64,000 nucleotides of DNA, from positions 62,001 to 126,000 of the forward strand of contig NZ_LGUI01000006.1 in assembly GCF_002891295.1 (NCBI RefSeq), written 5' to 3'. The translations under genes were made by a program, and so were the position numbers. Shown here piece by piece: positions 57,202-64,000 of the stretch. The notes beneath the pieces were generated by a model. That model searched no databases, was not told the origin of the DNA, and saw only the letters and a program-made list of their open reading frames with translations. Source of the stretch: Streptomyces eurocidicus. Lineage in GTDB: Bacteria > Actinomycetota > Actinomycetes > Streptomycetales > Streptomycetaceae. Positions within the stretch are counted from its first letter, which is position 1. Every line of letters starts with the position of its first letter.

Positions 57202-59130
57202 CTACCCCGGCCGCCGCTGCCCGAAAAACGGCACCCCATCCCCCACCAACCCACCGGCTACCCACCGCCGCCGCACCAACCCCGCCCCCCAAATCCCCAC
57301 CGGCCCCACCGCCGTCACCAACGCCAGCACCGCCCACACCCGCATCGCCGGATACGCATGCCCCCACACCACCGACGCCACCAAACACAACCCGAACACA
57401 CCCGCCCACCCCAAATGCGTCCGAAACGTCCCCACACAATCCGGCGACGCCGAATCCCCCTTCGGCGTCACCACAAAACCCGACCGACGACGCAACAACG
57501 CCTGCCCCAACGCCCGCGCATACAACGGCGCCGACACCGCCGACATCACCATCCCCGCCACCCCCGACGAACCCACCGGCTCATGCGGACTCACATTATG
57601 ACGACGATTCACCACATACAACGCCACCTGCAACGCCGCCGCATCCCCATACAACATCAACCACACCTCCGACGGCACACTCACCCCCGCCGCACCACAC
57701 CCCAAAAACAACACACACGACACCCCACCCAACACCCACGTCAAACCCGCAACCGGATAAAACGCCACCAACAACAAATAATTCCACAACCTCCCCGGCG
57801 ACAACGACCACACCACCCGACCAAACTGACACAACAACGTCTCAAACGTCCCCCGCGACCACCGCAACTGCTGCGAAAAGAAATCCGTCCACGACGACGG
57901 CCCCTCCCCCACCGCCAACACATCCGGCGTATACACCGAACGCCACCGACCACCCGTCAACGGATTCCGCCGACAATGCACCTCCAACCCCGTCGCCATA
58001 TCCTCCGTAATCGAATCAAAAAACCCACCAATCTGCCGCAACACACTCACCCGCACACAATTAGACGTCCCCACAAACATCGGCGCCCCATACCGATTCC
58101 CCGCCCGCTGCACCAACGCATGAAACAAAAACTGCTGACTCTCCGCCCCCTTCGTCACCCGCGACACATAATTCCCATACACCTGCGGCCCCACCACAAA
58201 ACCCACATCCGGATCCCGAAAATACCCCAACATCCGCTCCAAAAAACACGGCAACGGCACATGATCCGTATCCACACACGCCAAAAAATCATAACCATCA
58301 CCATGCGCATCCAACCACGCATTGTAATTACCATGCTTCGTCCGCGCCCGAAAACGACCCGACACCCGATTCCACCGCGCCACCCCCTTCCGCGAAAAAT
58401 GCCGCACCCCCAACCGCGCACACAACGCCCGCGCCCCCGGATCATCACCCTCATCCAGCAACCACACATCCACCACCCCCTCATACCGCACCCCCACCGC
58501 CCCCTCCAACGTCGCCGCCACCATCCCCAACGGCTCCTTCCCCGGCACAAAACTCGTACAAAAAGCCACCCGACCCCCCGGCTGCGCCACCACCGGCACC
58601 GGATCACACGCCACCCACGACGCATGCGCCACCGACACCACATTCACCACCCGAAACACCTCAACCAACCCCACCGACACCAACATCAACCCATCCACAC
58701 ACCCCCACCACCCACCCCGCACCACCCAATGCACCGGCCACAACAACCACACCAACAAACCCACCGAAACCAACGGCGCCAACCCCACCAACAACCCCAC
58801 ACGCCAGACAGCCCCGGCCTCCGCGCGCAGGACCTCGCCGGCATCCGCGGTGGCGGCCCCCCGACGCCCCATCAACCGCCGGTAGCCCACCCGGTACACA
58901 CCGGCCGGGGGCTCCTCCAGCGGCCCCGCCAGCCGGCTGTACCGCTCGTAGTCGTAGCCGCCCCCGCTCCCCGCCGGCCCCGCGCCGTCGGAACCGGGCA
59001 TCGAGACCTCGCCCGCCGGGCCGGGCACACCACCGCCCGGATCCGATCCGCCCTCACCGCTCACCGCGCGATGCCCCGACACCCGCACACCACCCACCGC
59101 AACCACCACCCACTCCCCCACCCCACTCAC
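57202..59130 (-). CDS. cslA: CslA-type cellulose-synthase-like glycosyltransferase
   Basis: A 642-residue GT2 membrane enzyme. It has YDYERYSRLAGPLEEP before the first spans (LVGLAPLVSVGLLVWLLW, LMLVSVGLVEVFRVVNVV). The catalytic motifs are WLLDEGDD, VDTDHVPLP, SITEDMATG and QQLRWSRG, and several C-terminal spans follow. This matches S. coelicolor CslA in order and wording, which makes a beta-glucan at hyphal tips. The GTG at 59130 lacks a ribosome site; ATG at 59001 has GAGG upstream and is a good alternative. The coding strand is strikingly G/T-rich except for a normal patch near 58800-59070. No glxA is adjacent. Confidence 0.93.
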   Translation of the reverse strand: MSGVGEWVVVAVGGVRVSGHRAVSGEGGSDPGGGVPGPAGEVSMPGSDGAGPAGSGGGYDYERYSRLAGPLEEPPAGVYRVGYRRLMGRRGAATADAGEVLRAEAGAVWRVGLLVGLAPLVSVGLLVWLLWPVHWVVRGGWWGCVDGLMLVSVGLVEVFRVVNVVSVAHASWVACDPVPVVAQPGGRVAFCTSFVPGKEPLGMVAATLEGAVGVRYEGVVDVWLLDEGDDPGARALCARLGVRHFSRKGVARWNRVSGRFRARTKHGNYNAWLDAHGDGYDFLACVDTDHVPLPCFLERMLGYFRDPDVGFVVGPQVYGNYVSRVTKGAESQQFLFHALVQRAGNRYGAPMFVGTSNCVRVSVLRQIGGFFDSITEDMATGLEVHCRRNPLTGGRWRSVYTPDVLAVGEGPSSWTDFFSQQLRWSRGTFETLLCQFGRVVWSLSPGRLWNYLLLVAFYPVAGLTWVLGGVSCVLFLGCGAAGVSVPSEVWLMLYGDAAALQVALYVVNRRHNVSPHEPVGSSGVAGMVMSAVSAPLYARALGQALLRRRSGFVVTPKGDSASPDCVGTFRTHLGWAGVFGLCLVASVVWGHAYPAMRVWAVLALVTAVGPVGIWGAGLVRRRWVAGGLVGDGVPFFGQRRPG

Positions 59131-59340
59131 GATTGGACGAACTATCAGATCAGTAGCAAAAACCTAACAATCCGCCCATGACTCATCTGACCATCACACT
59201 CGACACACCCCCATAACCACCCACATAGCGCACAGGGGCACCCGGACCCGCCGCACTGCCGATATCGCCATGACTCCCGGGTCGTTGGCCTGATTTCGAC
59301 GTTTCAGCCGGGGGACTCCTAGAAGGGGCGCTCGCTCACT

Positions 59341-59369
59341 TTGAGCCCGCGATCATGGACGACTATCAT
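59341..59369 (+). promoter_or_regulatory. promoter of the acyl-CoA ligase gene
   Basis: TTGAGC (59341-59346), exactly 17 bases, TATCAT (59364-59369): a near-consensus vegetative promoter, about 48 bases before the ligase ATG. A short inverted repeat, GTTG...CAAC, lies just downstream. Confidence 0.7.
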
Positions 59370-59417
59370 GAGAATTGGTTGCCTTAGTCAACTGATGCCC
59401 CCTGAAAGGAAATACGC

Positions 59418-60959
59418 ATGACCGTCGCAACGCGGCAATTCCGCACACATGTGGAGCGGAATCTCGATGTCCTGGGAGCCGAGCCCGGCCGAACCGCCGT
59501 GCTGCACAAGGACCGCCGCTTCTCCGCGGGCGAACTCCGGGGCCTCGTCTACCGGATGGCGCGGGCGCTGCTCGCCCAGGGCGTCCGACGGGGTCAGGTC
59601 GTCACCCTGCTCAGCGGGAACCTGCCGGAGACCATCGCCGCGCGCTACGCCGCCAATCTCATCGGCTGCCCGGTCAACCACCTGTACAACAAGCTGTCGG
59701 CCGAGGTGCAGACCACCATCGTCCGCGATGTCGAGACCCAGGTGCTCGTCGTCGACACCGCGTACGCCGCGCGGGCCGCCGAGATCACCGGCCGGGCGCC
59801 CGTCGCGCACGTGCTCACCCTCGGCCCGTCGGACATCGGCAGGAGCCTGCTGGACCTGGCCGCCGAGGAGTCCGCCGAGCCCTTCCCCGGCCTGGCCCGC
59901 CCCGAGGACATCTGCACCATCCGCCACACCGGCGGCACCACCGGCCATCCCAAGGCGATCTGCACCTCCTTCGGGCAGGTGCCGGCGCAGGACGACGCCA
60001 TTCCGGGCTGGGCGGGCCCGGTCCGCTATCTGCTGTGCACCACCCTCGCCCACGCGGGCGGCACGATGGCCGACCACGCACTGCGCTCCGGCGGCAGCGT
60101 GCGGCTCCTCGAGGACTTCGACGCCGCCATGGTGCTGGCCACGATCGAGCGCGACCGCATCACCCACACGTTTATGCTGCCGCCCCTGCTGTACCAGCTG
60201 GTGGACCACCCGGACTCGGTCGGCACGGACACCTCCAGCCTCACCCACATCTGGTACGGCGGCTGCCAGTCGTCCCCCGCCCGGATCGCCGACGCCCTGC
60301 GGCGCTTCGGCCCGGTGCTCAACCAGTTCTACGGGCAGAACGAGGCCGGCGGCATCAGCCGGCTCTCCGCCGAGGACCACGACCCCGACCGCCCCGAGCT
60401 GCTGCGGTCCGCCGGCAAGGCGCTGGACGGCGTCGAGATCGCCATCCGCGACGAGGCCGGCGACGACCTGCCGCGCGGCGAGCACGGCGAGATATGCGTA
60501 CGCTCCTCGGGCATCATGCAGGGGTACTGGAAGCAGCCCGAACTGACCGCCGAGGTGCTGCGCGACGGCTGGCTGCACACGGGTGACGTCGGCTATCTGG
60601 ACGAGGAGGGCTACCTCACCATCGTCGACCGGCTCAAGGACATGATCGTCGTGGTCGGCGGACACGTGTACACGACGGAGCTGGAGGACCTCCTCAACTC
60701 CCACCCGCAGGTGCGCCAGACCGCCGTCTTCGGCGTCCCGGACGCGAACCGGATGGAGCGGGTGCACGCCGCCGTCGTCCGGGAGCCCGGCGGCGACCTC
60801 GACCAGCAGGCGTTGCGCGACATGGTCCGCGCGGCGCGGGGCCCGATGTACGAACCCGAGCGCGTCCTCTTCGTCGGCATGCTGCCGCTCACCGACGCGG
60901 GCAAGCCGGACAAGAAGCTGCTCCGCCGCCAGGTGGAGTCGGAGCCGGCCGCCGCCTGA
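59418..60959 (+). CDS. AMP-dependent acyl-CoA ligase
   Basis: A complete 513-residue adenylate-forming enzyme. The phosphate loop is RHTGGTTGHPKAI, A5 is FYGQNEAGG, A7 is GWLHTGDVGYLDEEGYL, A8 is VDRLKDMIVVVGGHVY and A10 ends PDKKLLR with the catalytic Lys. It activates a carboxylic acid to an acyl-CoA (or acyl-adenylate); substrate unknown. ATG at 59418 has AAAGGAA 8 bases upstream and a clear promoter. Unlike the fragment at 28211, all motifs are intact. Confidence 0.93.
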   Translation: MTVATRQFRTHVERNLDVLGAEPGRTAVLHKDRRFSAGELRGLVYRMARALLAQGVRRGQVVTLLSGNLPETIAARYAANLIGCPVNHLYNKLSAEVQTTIVRDVETQVLVVDTAYAARAAEITGRAPVAHVLTLGPSDIGRSLLDLAAEESAEPFPGLARPEDICTIRHTGGTTGHPKAICTSFGQVPAQDDAIPGWAGPVRYLLCTTLAHAGGTMADHALRSGGSVRLLEDFDAAMVLATIERDRITHTFMLPPLLYQLVDHPDSVGTDTSSLTHIWYGGCQSSPARIADALRRFGPVLNQFYGQNEAGGISRLSAEDHDPDRPELLRSAGKALDGVEIAIRDEAGDDLPRGEHGEICVRSSGIMQGYWKQPELTAEVLRDGWLHTGDVGYLDEEGYLTIVDRLKDMIVVVGGHVYTTELEDLLNSHPQVRQTAVFGVPDANRMERVHAAVVREPGGDLDQQALRDMVRAARGPMYEPERVLFVGMLPLTDAGKPDKKLLRRQVESEPAAA

Positions 60960-61109
60960 CCGGGTCGCCGGCACCGGCGGTCACGGCGTGTCGCACGCCG
61001 AAGTGCCGCACCTCCGGTAGGTCGTGTTGTGCCGGGCGCCGTCGATCGTGTTCGCTGTCGTGCCGGACCCGGACGGCGCGACACCCTGGACAGCGTGAAG
61101 GAGCGGCCC

Positions 61110-62624
61110 ATGACCGGCACCGGTGTGCAGGTCCGTACCACCGCCGGCACGGTGGCGGGACTTCGGGAGGGCGAGGGGCTCGCGGTGTTCCGCGGCGTGC
61201 CCTTCGCCCGCCCCCCGGTGGGCACCCTGCGGTTCGCCGCGCCCCGGCCGCCCCTGACCTGGGCCGGGGTGCGGGACGCCACGGCCTTCGGGCCGCCCGT
61301 CCCGCAGTCCGGGCCCGCTCCGGTGGGCTCGCTCACGGGAGAGAACTGGCTGACGGTCAACGTCTGGTCGCCCGACCCGGGTGCCGCGGGGCTGCCGGTC
61401 CTGGTGTGGATCCACGGCGGTGCCTACGCCGCCGGGTCCGCCGCCGACCCGCTGTACGACGCGGCGCTCCTCGCCCGGCAGGCCGGTCTCGTCGTCGTCA
61501 CCCTCAACTACCGGGTGGGCGCGGAGGGGTTCGCCGCGCTCGAGGACGCCCCGGCCAACCGCGGCCTGCTGGACCAGATCGCGGCCCTGCGCTGGGTGCG
61601 GGAGAACATCTCCGGGTTCGGGGGCGACCCGGACCGGGTCACCGTGTGCGGCCAGTCGGCCGGCGCGGGGTCGATCGCCTCGCTGCTGGCCGCCCCGCCG
61701 GCCCGGGGCCTCTTCCGCCGGGCGATCGCCCAGTCGGTGCCGGGCCTGTACTTCACCCCCGCGCTCGCCGCCGACATCGCCGCCGTCCTGGCCGGCCGGG
61801 TCGACGCGAAGCCCACCGTGGAGAGCCTATCGGCCGTCGCACCGCAGCGGCTGGCCGACGCGGCGGGCGCGCTCACCATGGAGCTGGACGAGCACGTGGG
61901 CCGCTGGGGCCGGGCCGCACGGGGCGCGGCACTCTTCGCGCCGGTGGTCGACGACGACCTCGTGCCCGACGTGCCCTGGCGCGCCGTGCGCGACGGGCGG
62001 GCAGCGGACGTGGAGCTGCTGGTCTGCCACGCGCGGGACGAGTTCCGGCTGTTCATGGTCATGACCGGACGGCTCGGCGCCGTCACCGAGGAGGAGGCCA
62101 CCGCGACGCTGCGGGCCTTCGCCCCCGGCCCGGGCGGTGAGGACGCCTACCGGGAGAGCTTCCCGGGCGCCTCCGCCGGTGCCCTGTTCGAGACGGTGTG
62201 CGCGGACGCCCTCTTCCGGATGCCGAGTCTCCGGCTGGCCGAGGCGCACTCCACCGCGGGTGGCACGGCCTACCTCGCCGAACTGTGCGGGCAGTCGCCC
62301 GCGCTGGGCGGTGCCCTGGGCTCGTGCCACAGCCTCGACGTGGCGCTGTTGTTCGGTACGTTCGGCAGCCCCGCCGGGCGGGGGCTGCTGGGTGAGGGCG
62401 CGCCGTCCGCGGGGACCGTCGCGTTCGCGGACGGCCTCCGCCGCGCCTGGGCGGCGTTCGCGTACGGCGGCGATCCCGGCTGGCCGGCCTACGAGCCCGG
62501 GCGGCGCCCCACCCGGCTGCTCGGTCCGGCCGCGAGCACCGCCCCGTACCCCGAGGAGGCGTCACGGCGGATCTGGGACGGCCACGGGATCGAGCCGTTC
62601 GACCTCGCGCGGCCGCACCGCTAG
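61110..62624 (+). CDS. type B carboxylesterase
   Basis: A 504-residue alpha/beta-hydrolase of the carboxylesterase/lipase type: FRGVPFARPPVGTLRF, ENWLTVNVW, the oxyanion motif WIHGGAYAAGS, the nucleophile VCGQSAGAGS and the late His in GSCHSLDVALLF. The acid is likely in CHARDEFRLF. ATG at 61110 has AAGGAG 6 bases upstream; an in-frame start at 61029 lacks a site. No signal peptide, so it acts in the cytosol. Substrate unknown. Confidence 0.93.
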   Translation: MTGTGVQVRTTAGTVAGLREGEGLAVFRGVPFARPPVGTLRFAAPRPPLTWAGVRDATAFGPPVPQSGPAPVGSLTGENWLTVNVWSPDPGAAGLPVLVWIHGGAYAAGSAADPLYDAALLARQAGLVVVTLNYRVGAEGFAALEDAPANRGLLDQIAALRWVRENISGFGGDPDRVTVCGQSAGAGSIASLLAAPPARGLFRRAIAQSVPGLYFTPALAADIAAVLAGRVDAKPTVESLSAVAPQRLADAAGALTMELDEHVGRWGRAARGAALFAPVVDDDLVPDVPWRAVRDGRAADVELLVCHARDEFRLFMVMTGRLGAVTEEEATATLRAFAPGPGGEDAYRESFPGASAGALFETVCADALFRMPSLRLAEAHSTAGGTAYLAELCGQSPALGGALGSCHSLDVALLFGTFGSPAGRGLLGEGAPSAGTVAFADGLRRAWAAFAYGGDPGWPAYEPGRRPTRLLGPAASTAPYPEEASRRIWDGHGIEPFDLARPHR

Positions 62625-62877
62625 GCGGATTCGATCCGCGCGCCGAGGCGCGGCGCGCCCAGGCCCTCGGGCCGCGCCCGCCGCACGCGCCGACCCTGCG
62701 CGCCCTCCTCCGCGCGACCGCGGTGATCACGGCCCGGTCGCCCCGAGCCCTTCGACGGGCGGCCACCGCGTCAAGGGACCGCGCCCTACGGATCGGCCGT
62801 AGCCGCCACCCGGCCCATCGGCCGCCGCGGAGCGGACCGGGCCGCCGGTGCCGACCGGCCAAGGGGCCGCGGCCGGC

Positions 62878-63456
62878 TCAGGGGCGCGGTCCGAGTTCCG
62901 CGGTGATGGCGCCGCGCAGGAGTTCCCGGGCGCGGTCCAGGGGGAGGGTGCCGCTGAGCCAGCGTTTGCTGAGGCCCTCGACGAGGGTGGTGAGGCGCTC
63001 GGCCGCGTCCTCCGCGGACACCTCGGGCGGAACGCCGTCACCCCGCTGGGCGCGGTCGATGAGGTCGGCCGCGTAGTCGGTCCAGCGTGCGGTGGCGGTA
63101 CGCAGTTGGTCGCGGAATTCGGGCTGGAAGACGGCGGTGGCGCGGAGCTCGCCCCAGGCGGTGCTGTTCTCGACGACGACCGGGGTGTCCTGCAGTTCCA
63201 GCAGCAGCATCTCCTCGAGATGGCCGCGGGGGTCGGTGTCCGGGTCCGTGGCGGGGTCGGTGTACTGCTCGGCGCGGGTGCTGATGAACTCCAGCGTGTG
63301 CGACAGCAGGCCGGCCCGGTCCTGGAAGTGGTAGTAGATCAGCGAGGTCGACACGCCGGCTTCCTCGGCGAGCTCCTCCACGCGCAGGCCCCTGATGCCG
63401 CGCTGGGCGACGACCCGGGCGGCGGCCTCCAGGATGACGGTACGACGACGGGACAT
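62878..63456 (-). CDS. TetR-family regulator
   Basis: A 192-residue TetR repressor: RRRTVILEAAARVVAQRGIRGL, VEELAEEAGVSTSLIYYHFQDRAGLLSHTL (helix-turn-helix). The helical C-terminal ligand domain resembles those of TetR_C-type regulators (WTDYAADLIDRAQR). ATG at 63456 follows GGAAG. A perfect 26-base palindrome lies in the region shared with the divergent agmatine-deiminase-like gene, so it probably controls both. Confidence 0.9.
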   Translation of the reverse strand: MSRRRTVILEAAARVVAQRGIRGLRVEELAEEAGVSTSLIYYHFQDRAGLLSHTLEFISTRAEQYTDPATDPDTDPRGHLEEMLLLELQDTPVVVENSTAWGELRATAVFQPEFRDQLRTATARWTDYAADLIDRAQRGDGVPPEVSAEDAAERLTTLVEGLSKRWLSGTLPLDRARELLRGAITAELGPRP

Positions 63457-63522
63457 GCACTCACTTCCGGGGGTTTTGGGCTTACAGGCCATGCCACTGC
63501 CTGCACCTTATGCTACTTTCCC

Positions 63523-63548
63523 TTCCTGACTGAAATTTCAGTCAGGAA
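63523..63548. promoter_or_regulatory. perfect 26-bp palindrome, likely TetR operator
   Basis: Arms ttcctgactgaaa and tttcagtcaggaa are exact complements with no spacer. It is centred between the TetR start (63456) and the deiminase-like start (63675). Its position and symmetry are those of a TetR-family operator. Confidence 0.82.
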
Positions 63549-63674
63549 ATCCCGGAGCGCCGGCGAGTGCCACCTCCGCCGCTCTCGGTAACGGGTCTGT
63601 CGCCCTGCGCGAGCCGCGCCCGAGCGGCCGCGCGACACGGAACTTTCACTGTTCGTCCTGGCACTGGAGTCGCC

Positions 63675-64000
63675 TTGTCCCCCCACTTCCTGTCCCGCCG
63701 TACCGCCCTGCGCGCCTTCGCCGGTGCCGGCGCGCTCGCCTCCGGGGCGCTGGCGGCCTGCCGGTCGCAGGACCCGCCGCAGTCCGGTCCCGCCGCTTCC
63801 GCACGCCCGGCCTCCCGGCCGGGTGCCGACCGCCGGTTCCCGGCCGAGTGGGAGAGCCACGCGCGTACCTTCATGTCCTGGCCGGCCCTGCGGCGGGTCT
63901 GGAGCCTGGACCTGCGCTACGTGCGTGAGGACATCGCACGGGTGGCCCGGGCCGTCGCCGAGTACGAGCACGTCGTGCTGCTCGCCCGGCCCGACCAGCA
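63675..64000 (+). CDS. agmatine-deiminase-like exported lipoprotein, 5' part only
   Basis: The first 108 residues of a protein running off the right edge. It starts at TTG with GGAG 5 bases upstream. The signal has twin Arg and a lipobox (SRRTALRAFAGAGALASGALAAC), implying Tat export and lipid anchoring. The mature part RFPAEWESHARTFMSWPAL and IARVARAVAEYEHVVLLARP matches the N-terminus of the agmatine/peptidyl-arginine deiminase family. The catalytic Cys and His lie beyond the window. Probably controlled by the divergent TetR regulator. Confidence 0.82.
   Translation, partial: MSPHFLSRRTALRAFAGAGALASGALAACRSQDPPQSGPAASARPASRPGADRRFPAEWESHARTFMSWPALRRVWSLDLRYVREDIARVARAVAEYEHVVLLARPDQ

Noticed and set aside
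57358..59181. A 607-codon + strand frame opposite the CslA-like gene
   Set aside because: It is His/Arg/Pro-rich nonsense caused by the base skew; all glycosyltransferase motifs are on the minus strand.
1..64000. tRNA or rRNA genes, insertion sequences, integrases or attachment sites
   Set aside because: No transposase or integrase-like protein, terminal inverted repeat or RNA gene was seen, so transfer of the cluster on a mobile element is not supported by this window.

Overview
The window is very GC-rich DNA with Streptomyces-style genes: G/C-ending codons, many GTG and TTG starts, GAGGAG-type ribosome sites and dense same-strand operons. It is almost certainly from a Streptomyces or close relative. 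Its centre is a type II (aromatic) polyketide cluster of the angucycline type, about 5.9-38.5 kb, with its own gamma-butyrolactone signalling system.

Layout. 0-5.9 kb holds a cut-off pentapeptide-repeat gene, two small hypothetical genes, a PhzF-like and a Mut7-C gene, a polyprenyl diphosphate synthase with a damaged second Asp-rich motif, and an ABC exporter pair. 5.9-12.0 kb has probable cluster accessories: an NTF2/SnoaL-like protein, a beta-carbonic anhydrase, an alpha/beta hydrolase, two tiny overlapping ORFs, an FMN reductase, a FrnE-like DsbA protein and an MFS exporter. 12.0-26.6 kb is the leftward core run: PgaE-type oxygenase, TetR regulator, TcmI-type cyclase, KS-alpha, KS-beta, ACP, ketoreductase, didomain aromatase, fused oxygenase-reductase (PgaM/UrdM type with a nested reductase start), MFS exporter, an unusual carrier protein, phosphopantetheinyl transferase, and acyl-CoA carboxylase beta and epsilon. 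26.6-33.5 kb adds a DNA-binding protein, a degenerate adenylation-domain fragment, the carboxylase alpha subunit, a malonyl-type acyltransferase and an atypical OmpR-type regulator. 33.9-38.5 kb carries a pseudo-receptor-like TetR, a soluble histidine kinase, a butyrolactone-receptor-like TetR and an AfsA-like synthase, with several ARE-like palindromes among them.

38.9-64 kb is ordinary accessory or chromosomal content: a GH109-like Tat protein, an SDR, an ImmA/IrrE plus MAB_1171c pair, an MFS exporter, a CBS-domain protein, a substrate-binding-like protein, a glutamine-synthetase-like/amidohydrolase pair, an O-methyltransferase, a secreted trypsin-like protease, a GH6 cellulase facing a CslA-type synthase of very odd base composition, an acyl-CoA ligase, a carboxylesterase, and a TetR gene next to a cut-off agmatine-deiminase-like gene.

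How it works together (inference). Carbonic anhydrase and the three carboxylase subunits can supply malonyl-CoA. The acyltransferase and phosphopantetheinyl transferase load and activate the ACP. The minimal PKS, ketoreductase, aromatase and cyclase build the angucyclinone skeleton, and the PgaE-like and PgaM-like enzymes oxidise and reduce it. No glycosyltransferase or deoxysugar gene is visible, so an aglycone is expected. Four promoters share one distinctive module, pointing to a single activator, probably the atypical response regulator. That regulator's own promoter is covered by an ARE-like palindrome, which would link it to the butyrolactone system.
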